From the NCBI GenBank assembly GCA_002455255.1, contig DKKL01000007.1, positions 227,240 to 281,679 on the forward strand: 54,440 bases of DNA. Direction: 5' to 3'. Origin of the DNA: Candidatus Tepidiaquacellales bacterium UBA6667 (GTDB taxonomy: Bacteria; Bacteroidota; Ignavibacteria; Tepidaquicellales; Tepidaquicellaceae). A program made the position numbers and the translations under genes. Below the pieces are notes generated by a model, which worked only from the letters and a program-made list of their open reading frames with translations, was not told where the DNA came from and did not search any database. Below, one piece after another: positions 18,708-28,486 of this stretch (the stretch's first letter is position 1; every line of letters begins with the position of its first letter).

Positions 18708-18739
18708 AAAAAGACCTGCGAAAATCAACAGGTCTTTTT
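18708..18739 (-). terminator. Rho-independent terminator
   Basis: AAAAAGACCTG (18708-18718) and CAGGTCTTTTT (18729-18739) form a perfect 11-bp inverted repeat with a 10-base loop. On the minus strand the stem ends in a T-run, and the site lies just after the stop of the cupredoxin gene, so it most likely ends that transcript. It is symmetric enough to work in both directions. Confidence 0.85.
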
Positions 18740-18776
18740 GGTTATAGGGGGATAAATTGTGAGAGAAAAAAATTTT

Positions 18777-19406
18777 TTACTTAACCAATATCATTCTTTT
18801 AGTTTCTGTGAAATTTCCTGCTTTTAAAGTATAGAAATAAATTCCACTTGAAAGATTTCCACCGTTAAAATCAAATTCGTATTGACCGGCAGTAAGATTT
18901 CTGTTCACAAGTGAACTGACTTCTTTACCACTTAAATCAAAAACCGACAATGTTACAAATTCATTTGAAGGAATACTGAAATTAATTTTTGTTGATGGGT
19001 TAAACGGATTTGGGAAGTTTTGTCTTAACTCAAAAACATCAACAATTGATGAGATTTGTTTAATATCGGAAACTACACTGATGCTGCCATTCATACCTGA
19101 GTGTATAGTGCATTCATAATTATAAACACCAACCACTTGAACCACATATGTAAAAGTGAAACCCACTGTTCCGGTTTGTATTGAAGCAAATGAAGCTGCT
19201 CCTCCCGGAACTGAATTGCTCGTTACATCATGGAAACCTGAAACCCAAGTCCATTTAATTGTATCACCAACATTTGCAGCAACATTGGACGGGGAGAAAG
19301 AATTTCCGCCACCTTGTCCGACATTTATATTTCTTACAACAGCATTTGCATTTGCGACTAAGAAAAGTGAAATCAGAAATGCGAAGGAAAGTAATTTTGT
19401 TTTCAT
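18777..19406 (-). CDS. Secreted cupredoxin (plastocyanin-like) with T9SS sorting domain
   Basis: 209 residues: signal peptide to about residue 22, a plastocyanin/azurin-type domain (about 23-115) and a type IX secretion C-terminal domain (about 125-209) beginning with NFPNPFNPSTKI and ending in KRMILVK. The copper ligands are visible: His in GFHDV and Cys, His and Met in YECTIHSGM, a complete type 1 blue-copper set. It should be an electron carrier exported across the outer membrane and either attached to the surface or released. It is transcribed alone and closes with the hairpin at 18708-18739. Confidence 0.93.
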   Translation of the reverse strand: MKTKLLSFAFLISLFLVANANAVVRNINVGQGGGNSFSPSNVAANVGDTIKWTWVSGFHDVTSNSVPGGAASFASIQTGTVGFTFTYVVQVVGVYNYECTIHSGMNGSISVVSDIKQISSIVDVFELRQNFPNPFNPSTKINFSIPSNEFVTLSVFDLSGKEVSSLVNRNLTAGQYEFDFNGGNLSSGIYFYTLKAGNFTETKRMILVK

Positions 19407-19498
19407 ATTAATTTTAGATTGTTAAATTAAATATTTTGTCGTATCTCTAACTACGATACTTTTACAAAATTAGAAATATAATAATTCATTGTCAAGAG

Positions 19499-20365
19499 TT
19501 AATTTTGTATGAATTCTTTTATTATTTCTATGACGGAATCAAATTTCTCATTTGAGCCGGTGAAAGGATGGACAACTCCAAAGGTGTGTCCTGTGTTTTC
19601 GATTAGTATTAATTCGGTTGTTTCTAATTGGTTTGCAGATTTTAGGGTTTCAGCGTGGGAATAGTCAACAGCAAGATCTTCCGTTCCATGTATTATCAGC
19701 CATGGGATATTAATTAAAGATGCTGCTTTTTCAATATTTAGTTTTTCAAAATTATGTTCAATATCTTCAAGCAATGAAAGATTAATTCTCATCAATTGTT
19801 TTGTTCTGACATTTTCAGCTTCCCAATATCCATCAATTTTCCATTTTTCTTTTAGTCTTTCAGAATATCTGTCAAAGTCGGAAATGGCTGATAAAGTTAT
19901 CAGTTTTTTAATTCTTTTATCGTTTGCAGAGAAAACAACAGCAGTTCCACCACCGCGAGAATGACCAATCAATGTTATGTTTTCAAAATCAAAATTATAA
20001 ACATCTTTGTTTATTTCCAGATAATTCAATAAATCTTCAATATCATTAAGTTCTCTTGTGTGAGTATTTTGGGCAAATAAATCGAGACGTGTAAAGTTTA
20101 CAAGATCATCACCATCCTCCCCTACGCCGTTGTATGTAAAATTAAAACTGACAGTGAAGTTTCCTGATAATGCAATTTTATCAAGCATATATGGAAATCC
20201 TCCCCAGTCTTTAAAACCTTTGAAGCCATGACAAAAAATTACAAGTGGTAGTTTACCGGAATTAATTTTCATCTCGGATTCAGGATTAATTATTCTGAAA
20301 TCCGCAGTTATATTATCACCGTTTCGGTTTGGAATTTTAAGTGGGATAATTTTTAATTCAGCCAT
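19499..20365 (-). CDS. Alpha/beta hydrolase, dienelactone-hydrolase-like
   Basis: 288 residues, cytoplasmic, no signal peptide. The oxyanion-side HGFKG (about residue 48), the nucleophile elbow GHSRGGG (Ser about residue 136), an acid in GTEDLAVD (about 230) and the histidine in ENTGHTFG (about 265) give a full catalytic triad. It is related to the prolyl-oligopeptidase/dienelactone hydrolase branch of serine esterases. Substrate cannot be inferred. It lies 18 bp downstream of the PorD-like gene on the same strand and is probably co-transcribed. Confidence 0.85.
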   Translation of the reverse strand: MAELKIIPLKIPNRNGDNITADFRIINPESEMKINSGKLPLVIFCHGFKGFKDWGGFPYMLDKIALSGNFTVSFNFTYNGVGEDGDDLVNFTRLDLFAQNTHTRELNDIEDLLNYLEINKDVYNFDFENITLIGHSRGGGTAVVFSANDKRIKKLITLSAISDFDRYSERLKEKWKIDGYWEAENVRTKQLMRINLSLLEDIEHNFEKLNIEKAASLINIPWLIIHGTEDLAVDYSHAETLKSANQLETTELILIENTGHTFGVVHPFTGSNEKFDSVIEIIKEFIQN

Positions 20366-20383
20366 ATTTGATTATTAGCGACG

Positions 20384-21316
20384 TCACCTCGCCTGTCGCT
20401 TTTTCTCCTCATATGTAGATCGGTGAGTAGGGTCTATTAATATAAGTTTATCATAAATAGTTTTATCACCATAGTCAAGAAAAGTATCGGCAATTTCAAG
20501 ATATTTTGTGTCAAAGAAAATATCAACATTAAAAGCTTTGATTTCTTTTTTCTTTATATTGCTCATTTTTTCCAGAGATTTTACTATATACTGATATGCA
20601 TTATTTTTATTTATCGCAAGTGAATCAACACCCATCCAGTGATATTCAAAAACACCTTTTCTGAAATCATCAAATTTGACACTTGTTAATTCCTGCACAA
20701 GTTGTAATCTCGAAGGTTTAGAACCCCCTCCGGTTTCTGTCCAACCTCTTTTATCCGTGATTAATTTATTACAGATATCAAGTGCTTTCTGAAAATATTT
20801 AGTACCGCCTTTTGGATAATAAGAATCTTCATCAAATCCAACGATTAGATAAGCATAATAATTCAGCAAACTAAGCAAAGGATCAAAAATTACATCGTTT
20901 TTTATAAACTGCATAGAACTCTGATAACTAAAATTACATCTTTCATCAAGAATCCTGAACATTGTAGTATATCTTATAGGTTCAGTTTTATCAACTCTGT
21001 AAACTTCTCTTTGAGCGACAACAACAAGTTGGGTTTCATATAAATCAAATCCATTTGTAGTTCTGAAATTAAACTGAAAAGTGCAATTTATAGTTGGGAT
21101 TGGTTCATCGTGCCATTTATTCCTGTTCAGATAATCCTGAACCTGTTGTTTAAAATTTCTTAATCTTTCCCTTGCATCGGTTGGTAATGCCTGATCCTCA
21201 ACAATAACAGTCGCATTCAAATCCTGATAAGTTTGTGCGTAAACCTTGTCACTTATACAAAGAATTGCTATTATAATTAACAGAAAACCGAATTTAATAG
21301 TATTTTGAATTTTCAT
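20384..21316 (-). CDS. porD: DUF4835 family protein, type IX secretion PorD-like
   Basis: 310 residues with a signal peptide ending near KVYAQ. The start of the mature protein (TYQDLNATVIVEDQ, then NRNKWHDEPI and INCTFQFNF) matches the DUF4835 family, annotated as PorD of the type IX secretion system in Bacteroidota. PorD is reported to matter for secretion, but its exact role is not settled. The gene is divergent from a PorV/PorQ-like gene with 90 bp between them, which supports a T9SS setting. The symbol is by family resemblance. Confidence 0.82.
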   Translation of the reverse strand: MKIQNTIKFGFLLIIIAILCISDKVYAQTYQDLNATVIVEDQALPTDARERLRNFKQQVQDYLNRNKWHDEPIPTINCTFQFNFRTTNGFDLYETQLVVVAQREVYRVDKTEPIRYTTMFRILDERCNFSYQSSMQFIKNDVIFDPLLSLLNYYAYLIVGFDEDSYYPKGGTKYFQKALDICNKLITDKRGWTETGGGSKPSRLQLVQELTSVKFDDFRKGVFEYHWMGVDSLAINKNNAYQYIVKSLEKMSNIKKKEIKAFNVDIFFDTKYLEIADTFLDYGDKTIYDKLILIDPTHRSTYEEKKRQAR

Positions 21317-21406
21317 TCGCTTTTAATTAAATTAAAATTGTTTTAATAGATTATATTTTCAATTCATTTTCAAAACCGCTGAAAATATGTTCAATTAACC
21401 AAAAAT

Positions 21407-22285
21407 ATGTATAAAATTAAATATATAACCATATTATTTATATCTCTGTTTTCTATAAAAGTTTCTTACGCTCAGTTTGAAAATTTAGATATAGGAGCCA
21501 GGAGTACTGCTATGAGCGGTGCGTTCACTTCGCTTGCAAACAACTCAAACGCAATTTTTTATAATCCCGGCGGAATGTCGCAACTGAAATTCAGAGAGAT
21601 ATCAGTTTCTTACTCACCATCACCATACGGTTTATCTGAGCTTTCCACATCAGCAATTAGTTTTGCAGAACCCACAAACTATGGTGTATTTGGTCTTGCA
21701 TTTAAGAACTATGGTTATGAATTATACAGAGAAATAAATGCTATTGTAAATTATTCCAATAATTACGAAAACAAAATTTTTTACGGTGCTAATCTGAATT
21801 TTTATCATTTAAGTATAAAAAATTATAACACAGCAAATTCGATTGGTATAGATGTTGGTGTTTTGGCTTATATAACAGATTTTATGAGATTCGGGTTTAT
21901 GGGGAAAAATCTTACAGGATCAACAATTGGTCAATCAAAAGAAAAAATTTCTCAGGTTTATAAAACGGGATTTTCATTTCAACCTCAGAAGGATTTTAAT
22001 ATAATGATTGAAGCAGAAAAAGATGTGAGATTTCCTTTGTCATTCAGGGCAGGAATGGAATATAACCTAATGGAATATATTGATATAAGGGGTGGGGTAG
22101 GAACTGAACCATCTATATACTCCGGAGGAATTGGAATTAATTATGATGTATTACAATTAGATTATTCAATTCATAATTCGGTTGATTTGGGATTAACACA
22201 TCAGGTAGGTGTAACGGTAAACTTCGGCGGAAAGAAAGCCAGAGAAATGGCAAAAGACCAACTAAAAAATTCTTTTAAAAAATAA
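21407..22285 (+). CDS. PorV/PorQ-like outer-membrane barrel
   Basis: 292 residues with a signal peptide (cleavage about SYAQ). The mature start, GARSTAMSGAFTSLANNSNAIFYNPGGMS, is the FadL-like plug pattern of the PorV/PorQ/UPF0164 family, and the rest alternates polar and hydrophobic residues as expected for a barrel. PorV shuttles T9SS cargo and PorQ anchors the attachment complex; the sequence does not let me choose between these or a lineage-specific paralogue. It is divergent from porD. The following kinase gene begins 10 bp downstream. Confidence 0.8.
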   Translation: MYKIKYITILFISLFSIKVSYAQFENLDIGARSTAMSGAFTSLANNSNAIFYNPGGMSQLKFREISVSYSPSPYGLSELSTSAISFAEPTNYGVFGLAFKNYGYELYREINAIVNYSNNYENKIFYGANLNFYHLSIKNYNTANSIGIDVGVLAYITDFMRFGFMGKNLTGSTIGQSKEKISQVYKTGFSFQPQKDFNIMIEAEKDVRFPLSFRAGMEYNLMEYIDIRGGVGTEPSIYSGGIGINYDVLQLDYSIHNSVDLGLTHQVGVTVNFGGKKAREMAKDQLKNSFKK

Positions 22286-22295
22286 TTTATTAATT

Positions 22296-23231
22296 TTGAA
22301 ATTTATTGTAATTGGTGAACCTTGTGCAGATTATATAATTAAATCTGACGGAACTACTTTTAAAAGTTATGGAGGAATTTTATATTCATTAATCACGCTT
22401 TCATTGCTATCAGATAAAAATGATGAAATTATTCCTGTGATGATTTCCGGTAATGATGAATATGACAATGTGATAAACATTCTGAATAAATATGAAAATA
22501 TTAAGACTGATGGAATTTACAAATCAGACTTGGCTATGAGACAAGTGAAACTTGACTATACAAACATAGAAGGAATTAAAAGTGAAAGGTTAGAATACTC
22601 CACATCACCGGTAGAAAGTCTGACTTTCGACCAGATAAGTCCGTATTTAGAAAATGCGGATGGGATTTTGATAAATTTAATTTCAGGTGTTGATTTAACA
22701 TTAGAAGCATATCTCGAACTAAGGAAAAATTTTAAAGGTAAGATTCATATAGATATTCATAATTTAGTTTTGGAAACGAATCCTGACGGGAAAAGGAGTT
22801 ACAGAAATCCTGAAAACTGGAAACAATGGTGTAAAAATTCTGATACACTTCAGATGAATGAATTTGAATTTCTACATATATCAAAAGAATTAAAAAATGA
22901 ATATCAGTTTGCAGAGGAAATTCTTATGGGTGATGAAAGTTCTGTTAAAGGATTAATAATTACAAGGGGTAAAGCAGGGTTATCCGGATTTACAAAAAAA
23001 GAAAAAGTTTTTGGTACTGAAAAATTTATAGATATAGACAAGCAAGATATATTTGCTATTGAAAATTCACATTTTATAGATTCAACAGGATGCGGTGATG
23101 TATTCGCAGCAGCATTTACTCTTGATTACAATAAAACAAATAATTTTACAAAAAGTATTCATTATGCAAACAGAATTGCTTCATATAAAACGTCCCTTCA
23201 GGGAATAGAGGAATTAAATAAACTTAAATGA
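22296..23231 (+). CDS. PfkB-family carbohydrate/nucleoside kinase
   Basis: 311 residues, starting at TTG 22296. The C-terminal PfkB signature DSTGCGDVFAAAF (about residue 265) carries the catalytic aspartate and anion hole. The N-terminal GGILYSLITL and LIITRGKAGLSGF fit the ribokinase fold. The substrate is not clear. It overlaps the RmlD-like gene by 4 bp (ATGA), so the two are likely translated together, which hints at sugar or nucleotide-sugar metabolism. Confidence 0.85.
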   Translation: MKFIVIGEPCADYIIKSDGTTFKSYGGILYSLITLSLLSDKNDEIIPVMISGNDEYDNVINILNKYENIKTDGIYKSDLAMRQVKLDYTNIEGIKSERLEYSTSPVESLTFDQISPYLENADGILINLISGVDLTLEAYLELRKNFKGKIHIDIHNLVLETNPDGKRSYRNPENWKQWCKNSDTLQMNEFEFLHISKELKNEYQFAEEILMGDESSVKGLIITRGKAGLSGFTKKEKVFGTEKFIDIDKQDIFAIENSHFIDSTGCGDVFAAAFTLDYNKTNNFTKSIHYANRIASYKTSLQGIEELNKLK

Positions 23232-24121
23232 GAATATTTGTAACAGGCTCAAATGGACTATTAGGACAAACTATAACTTCAATCTTCACTCGTGAATCTG
23301 ATTTTGAATTGATTACCAGCGGTGTTGAGGTTGAATCATCTTCTGAACTCGGACATACTTATGAAAGACTTGATTTGACAAATAAGGATGAAGTAAAAAA
23401 ATTAATTGGGTTTTATGAACCTGATGTAATAGTAAATTGTGCTGCATTTACTGATGTAGATAAATGTGAATCAGAGAGAGAGCTTTGCTGGAAAATAAAT
23501 GTGGATGCAGTAAAACATTTAATAATAGCATCTCGTGTAAATAACGCACGTATAATTCATTATTCAACAGATTATATTTTTGACGGAAAAAACGGACCTT
23601 ATGGTGAAGATTCAAAACCAAATCCTATTTCTTTTTATGGAAGGTCAAAACTCGCAAGTGAGAATGCTCTTTTGACAAGCGGAACAGAATATACTATTAT
23701 AAGAACAATGGTATTATTCGGTATTGGGAATAATATCAAACCAAATTTTGCACTTTGGATGATTAACAAATTAAAAAACAATGAACCAATTAATATTGTT
23801 GATGACCAAATAGGTAATGTTACAATTTCCGATGATCTTGCATTTGGAACATTAAAAATTATTGAGTTAAACAAAAAAGGAATTTACAATATTGCAGGCA
23901 GCGATATACTTTCAAGATTTGATTTTGCAATGAAAATGTGTGAAGTTTTTGGTTATGATAAGAAACTTGTTTCAAAAATAAAAACTTCATCCCTGAATCA
24001 ACCGGCACCACGACCTTTAGACTCGGGATTGATTACTTTAAAAGCACAATCTGAACTTGGGTTTAAACCAATGGATTCACTTGAAGCACTAAGACTATTA
24101 AAAATTCAATTAGGATATTAA
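23228..24121 (+). CDS. dTDP-4-dehydrorhamnose reductase-like (RmlD family)
   Basis: 297 residues. GSNGLLGQT (about residue 7) is the NAD(P)-binding glycine motif. NCAAFTDVDKCE, then YSTDYIFDG and YGRSKLASE (catalytic Tyr-x-x-x-Lys, about residue 138) are typical of RmlD-type extended short-chain reductases. RmlD completes dTDP-L-rhamnose; without rmlA, rmlB and rmlC nearby the exact sugar remains open. It is followed by serS 12 bp later. Confidence 0.88.
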   Translation: MRIFVTGSNGLLGQTITSIFTRESDFELITSGVEVESSSELGHTYERLDLTNKDEVKKLIGFYEPDVIVNCAAFTDVDKCESERELCWKINVDAVKHLIIASRVNNARIIHYSTDYIFDGKNGPYGEDSKPNPISFYGRSKLASENALLTSGTEYTIIRTMVLFGIGNNIKPNFALWMINKLKNNEPINIVDDQIGNVTISDDLAFGTLKIIELNKKGIYNIAGSDILSRFDFAMKMCEVFGYDKKLVSKIKTSSLNQPAPRPLDSGLITLKAQSELGFKPMDSLEALRLLKIQLGY

Positions 24122-24133
24122 CAATAAACAAAT

Positions 24134-25411
24134 ATGCTTGATATAAAACTAATAAGAGATAATCCTGAACTTGTGAAAGAAAAATTAAAACTTCGAGGAG
24201 AAGATGATAAAGTAATTCACAGGATTCAAAAAATAGATTCAGACAGATTAGAGATATTACATAAACTTGAAAAACTGAAAGAATTAAGAAATAAGGCATC
24301 TGACGAAATTGCTGTTATGAAAAAAAACAAACTTGATGCCTCAACAGCAATTAACCAAACAAGATTATTGGGAGATGAAATAAAAGAGTTAGATTCGCAG
24401 ATAAAAAATCTTGAAACAGAACTTGAAAAAGAATTGTATTACATACCGGCTCTACCTGACGAAAGTGTTCCTATAGGAAAAAATGAAACGGAAAACGTAG
24501 AGGTAAAAGTATGGGGAGAAAAAAAGAGTTTAACATTCAAACCTAAAGATCATATTGAACTTGGAAAATCGCTTGATATACTTGACTTTGATAGGGGTAC
24601 AAAAATAGCAGGAAGTGGATTTCCTTTATACAAAGGAAAAGGGGCAACGCTTGAGAGAGCTTTAATAAATTTTATGTTAGATACTCACATTTCTAAAAAC
24701 GGATATAACGAAGTTATAACTCCTGTGCTTGCCAACAGGGCATCAATGGAAGCAGCAGAAAAAGTTCCAAAGTTTGAAGATGATATGTATTATATACAGA
24801 GGGATGATTTATTTGCAATACCAACAGCAGAAGTTTCGATTTTGAATATACACAGAGATGAGATACTTAAAGAAGAGGAATTACCAATGAGGTATAGCGG
24901 TTTTACAAATTGTTTCAGGAGAGAGGCAGGTAGCTACGGAAAAGATACAAAAGGATTTTTAAGAGTACATCAGTTTAACAAAGTTGAATTAATTAATTTT
25001 TGCAAACCTGAAGATTCATATAATGAATTGGAAAAAATGTTATCTGATGCGACAAGACTATTGGAAGATTTAAATATACATTACAGAGTGATAGAATTAT
25101 GCACAGGTGATTTAGGGTTTGCTGCAAGTAAATGTTATGATATAGAAGTTTGGAGTTATGCGGAAGATAAATGGCTTGAGGCTTCATCGGTGAGCAACTG
25201 TACAGATTTTCAATCAAGAAGAGCAAAGGTTAGATTTAAAAGACACGGTGGAGACGGTAAACAAAAAACGGAACTTGTTCACATTTTAAACGGTTCCGGC
25301 TTGGCAACATCAAGACTGATGGTGGCTTTGTTGGAGTCATATCAGACAGAAGACGGGCATATAGTTGTTCCGGAAGTATTAAAAAAATATACAAACTTCG
25401 AAAGGATATAA
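24134..25411 (+). CDS. serS: Seryl-tRNA synthetase
   Basis: 425 residues, normal for bacterial SerRS. An N-terminal coiled-coil arm (about residues 30-100) that grips the tRNA long arm is followed by the class II catalytic core: motif 2 FTNCFRREAGSYGKDTKG (about 255-275) and motif 3 NGSGLATSRLMVALLE (about 385-400). It attaches serine to tRNA-Ser. It lies at the end of a close-packed run from the PorV/Q-like gene. The next open frame begins within its own last codons (see the entry that follows). Confidence 0.97.
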   Translation: MLDIKLIRDNPELVKEKLKLRGEDDKVIHRIQKIDSDRLEILHKLEKLKELRNKASDEIAVMKKNKLDASTAINQTRLLGDEIKELDSQIKNLETELEKELYYIPALPDESVPIGKNETENVEVKVWGEKKSLTFKPKDHIELGKSLDILDFDRGTKIAGSGFPLYKGKGATLERALINFMLDTHISKNGYNEVITPVLANRASMEAAEKVPKFEDDMYYIQRDDLFAIPTAEVSILNIHRDEILKEEELPMRYSGFTNCFRREAGSYGKDTKGFLRVHQFNKVELINFCKPEDSYNELEKMLSDATRLLEDLNIHYRVIELCTGDLGFAASKCYDIEVWSYAEDKWLEASSVSNCTDFQSRRAKVRFKRHGGDGKQKTELVHILNGSGLATSRLMVALLESYQTEDGHIVVPEVLKKYTNFERI

Positions 25412-25430
25412 TTTTAAAAAAGGTTATTAC

Positions 25431-27074
25431 ATATTATTTGTAATTTTACTTTTTTTATTAGTTGTTAAACTGCCACCAATTTTTACCTCTGATATACAAC
25501 TCTGGGATGAAGGGATGTATGCAACTCGAGTATTAGCCATCGAAAAATTCGGAGCTTTCTTAGACCAATCTCAATACTCAGTAGCAGGTATGGACAGTGG
25601 TTCACAGCCACCATTAGTCATCTGGACAGGGTATATTTTAACAATTTTATTTGGTTTTAACGAATGGGTATTTAAAATAATTCCGTTGGTTTTCGGGTTG
25701 TTGTCTGTTATAATACTATATAAAATAGGTGTAGAACTGTTTGACAATAAAACCGCAATTTATTCCGTCATCATATTTTCATCAAATTTTATTTTCAGTA
25801 TTTATGTAAAAAGGTTTCAGCTCGATATACCCTTTACTTTTTTTATCCTGTGTGCATTTTTGTTTTTTATAAAATATTATAAATATCCGAAAACAAAATA
25901 TTTAATTTTTTGTGGAATTTGTTTCGGGTTGTCGCTTATGACAAAAGCACTTGTTGGGATTTTACTTCCGATTATCATCAGTGCATTTTTTATGATATTA
26001 TATTTGAGAAATAAAGAAGAAATTAGCATAAAACAGTTTCTTAAATCTGTTGGGATAATTGTTTTAATAGGAGCCGTCATTGCTTTGCCCTGGTATCTTT
26101 ATATGTATATGAAACACGGAGCAGTGTTCACTGATTATTTATTCGGATTTCATTTGTTCCAAAGGGCAATAGAAGGAGTTGATGACAATACTAAACCAAG
26201 TGGAATATTTTATTACATAAAATTTTTGATAACTATTTTACCCTATTCATTATTGATTTTTTATTTTTTATATACGGATATAAAACAGATTCATAAAATT
26301 AATATTCAAAGAATATTTGTTTGGGTTTGGTTTCTCATTATACTTGTAATCGTCTCCTTGTTTAAGACGAAACTTGAATCATATTCATTATTGTTTCTTC
26401 CTGCTTTTAGTTTGTTACTCAGCTATTTTATTATAAATCATAAACCATCAGAAAAAGAAAAACCTGTAATTATTTTATTGGTTATGTTTAACCTTGTTTG
26501 GTTTTTTTGGGATGAATTTAGAAGCCGATTAATTGTTGAACTGAAATATTTATATGATAATGAATTATTATTGTTTGCGGTAATTATAATCAGTTCAGTT
26601 ATCATTTTAGTTTTAGCATATTATATTATTTCAAAGTTTTATAAAAACCGTGATGTTCAAAAAGATTTAAAATATTTGCTTGTGATTATTTTTGTTTTGA
26701 ACAATGTTTTGTTAATTACCAATCCTCCTTTATTTGACTCATCATTTAGACTGTCTGAAATAAAAAACCATATTGCAAAGAATAATCAAACAGAATTTGC
26801 GTATATTACTCCGAGTTATAAATACAATCCACAGTTGAGCTATTATTTTGAAGGTGTTGATATTGGGTGGAATCAGAAATATAAGTGGGAGTTGATTGAA
26901 ATAAATAACGATGCCGGTAAAGTAAAAACTAAACTTGAAAATTCAGATAAAAAATTTGTGATTATTGAAAAAGATAATATTAACAGAGGTGAATATATAG
27001 AATCGGAAAAATTTATTCCGGAAAGTTATAAATTAATTATAAAAAATCACGGGTATGAACTTTGGGAAAAATAA
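25431..27074 (+). CDS. GT-C membrane glycosyltransferase (ArnT/GT39-like) with nonstandard start
   Basis: The first ATG is at 25515, but the same frame is open from 25383 and encodes a hydrophobic span (YYILFVILLFLLVVK) and then FTSDIQLWDEGMYATRVL. The WDEGMYA stretch is the conserved acidic motif of GT39/ArnT-type enzymes, so the ATG at 25515 would start inside the catalytic motif. There is no ATG, GTG or TTG in this stretch. An AAAAAAGG at 25415-25422 lies 8 bases before an ATA codon at 25431, which I give as tentative start; ATT at 25443 is an alternative. The protein would be about 547 residues with about a dozen membrane spans. It transfers a sugar from a polyprenyl-phosphate donor; acceptor unknown. 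Confidence 0.78.
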   Translation: MLFVILLFLLVVKLPPIFTSDIQLWDEGMYATRVLAIEKFGAFLDQSQYSVAGMDSGSQPPLVIWTGYILTILFGFNEWVFKIIPLVFGLLSVIILYKIGVELFDNKTAIYSVIIFSSNFIFSIYVKRFQLDIPFTFFILCAFLFFIKYYKYPKTKYLIFCGICFGLSLMTKALVGILLPIIISAFFMILYLRNKEEISIKQFLKSVGIIVLIGAVIALPWYLYMYMKHGAVFTDYLFGFHLFQRAIEGVDDNTKPSGIFYYIKFLITILPYSLLIFYFLYTDIKQIHKINIQRIFVWVWFLIILVIVSLFKTKLESYSLLFLPAFSLLLSYFIINHKPSEKEKPVIILLVMFNLVWFFWDEFRSRLIVELKYLYDNELLLFAVIIISSVIILVLAYYIISKFYKNRDVQKDLKYLLVIIFVLNNVLLITNPPLFDSSFRLSEIKNHIAKNNQTEFAYITPSYKYNPQLSYYFEGVDIGWNQKYKWELIEINNDAGKVKTKLENSDKKFVIIEKDNINRGEYIESEKFIPESYKLIIKNHGYELWEK

Positions 27075-27078
27075 ATTT

Positions 27079-28341
27079 TTAATGGACTTCTTTTTGGTCT
27101 GAATCAATTGGAGATTGAATAAGTCTTGCAGAAGCCCCGAAAGTCAGATAACTCCACATCCAAGTTACAAGAATGGATACTTTATTTTTAAATCCGACCT
27201 GATACCACAGATGAACAAACAACCATGCGAGCCATCCTGTAAATCCTTTTAATTTGAGTGGATCTTTTTCTGCGATAGCATCTTTTCTTCCAATAGTAGC
27301 CATTATTCCTTTATCGGTATATTTAAACGGTTGATTCTTGATTCCTTTAATATCATTGAAAATACTGGAAGCAGCATATCTGCCTTGTTGCATAGCAACG
27401 GGAGAGATTCCCGGTAAAGGTTTTCCGTTTTCTTCAAAATGTGCCATATCCCCGATAACAAAAATATTCGGGAAGTTTTCTAAAGTGCAAAATTGATTTA
27501 CGATAACTCTGTTTTGTCTGTCAAGTGGAACATTAAGATTTTTAACAATCGGAACCGGTTCAACTCCAGCAGCCCAAATTATCAAATCTGTATGTAAAAT
27601 ACCCTGAGGAATATAAACTTTATTCTCTTCTATGTTTTCAACTTTAGTATTAAGAATTATATTAACACCTCTTTCTTCCAAACTTTTTCTTGTATATTCA
27701 GAAAGCTTTTCATCGAATGCAGAAAGGAGACGAGAACCTGCTTCAATCAAAGTAACCTTACAGTTTGCAGTATCAATATTTCTGAATTCATTTCTGAAAA
27801 TGTGCCTTGAAAGTTCAGCAATAGAGCCGGCAAGTTCAACCCCTGTTGGACCCCCTCCAATAATAACATAATTCAAAAGTTCTCTTGACCTTTCGGGATT
27901 TTTTTCTGCTTCTTCAAAAGAGGTAAGAATTTTTTTTCTTATCCTGAGAGCGTCCGAGAGATCTTTTAGACCATAAGTATATTTTTCCCATTCATTTTTT
28001 CCGAAGTAACCGGTTTTGCTGCCCATAGCAAGAATGAGGTAATCATACGATACAGTTTTTTCATTACAGATGACAAGATTTTTTTCTTTATCAATGGATA
28101 CGACATTATCCATTAAAACGGTTACATTTCTTTTTTTTCTTGTAAGATTTCTTGCAGGGATGGCAATATCAGCAGGACTAAGCGTTGCGGTAGCAACCTG
28201 ATATAATAAAGGAGCAAATAAATGGTGATTGGTTCTGTCAATAAGCGTAATGCGGAGGGATTTATTTTTTGAAAGTTTTTTAACTGCCTGTAAGCCACCA
28301 AATCCCGCACCTACAACAACAACATTTTTCTGGGGAATCAT
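27079..28341 (-). CDS. ndh: Type II NADH dehydrogenase (NDH-2)
   Basis: 420 residues. Two dinucleotide-binding motifs: VVVGAGFGGLQAV near the N-terminus (FAD) and VIIGGGPTGVELAG at about residue 160 (NADH). VIGDMAH (about 297) and FAPLLYQVATATLSP are characteristic of NDH-2. The C-terminal GWLAWLFVHLWYQVGFKN is the amphipathic, membrane-attaching end. It oxidises NADH and reduces quinone without pumping protons. Together with the nuoH at 32935 it suggests that both coupled and uncoupled NADH oxidation exist in this organism. It converges on the glycosyltransferase with 4 bp between stops. Confidence 0.95.
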   Translation of the reverse strand: MIPQKNVVVVGAGFGGLQAVKKLSKNKSLRITLIDRTNHHLFAPLLYQVATATLSPADIAIPARNLTRKKRNVTVLMDNVVSIDKEKNLVICNEKTVSYDYLILAMGSKTGYFGKNEWEKYTYGLKDLSDALRIRKKILTSFEEAEKNPERSRELLNYVIIGGGPTGVELAGSIAELSRHIFRNEFRNIDTANCKVTLIEAGSRLLSAFDEKLSEYTRKSLEERGVNIILNTKVENIEENKVYIPQGILHTDLIIWAAGVEPVPIVKNLNVPLDRQNRVIVNQFCTLENFPNIFVIGDMAHFEENGKPLPGISPVAMQQGRYAASSIFNDIKGIKNQPFKYTDKGIMATIGRKDAIAEKDPLKLKGFTGWLAWLFVHLWYQVGFKNKVSILVTWMWSYLTFGASARLIQSPIDSDQKEVH

Positions 28342-28486
28342 AGAATTATAATATTAACATATAATTATACGAAAATCGCAATAAAAAGTTAAATAAGAAA
28401 TTTAGAATTTAATTATTTAAATATTGATAATATGAATTTATTATTTTTAAATTCGTGTTTATATTAAGTGATAATCACATTTTTTT

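Noticed and set aside
19436..19470. Short GTATC/GATAC inverted repeat upstream of the cupredoxin gene
   Set aside because: The arms are only 5 bp, which is expected by chance here; no second copy of the motif was seen.
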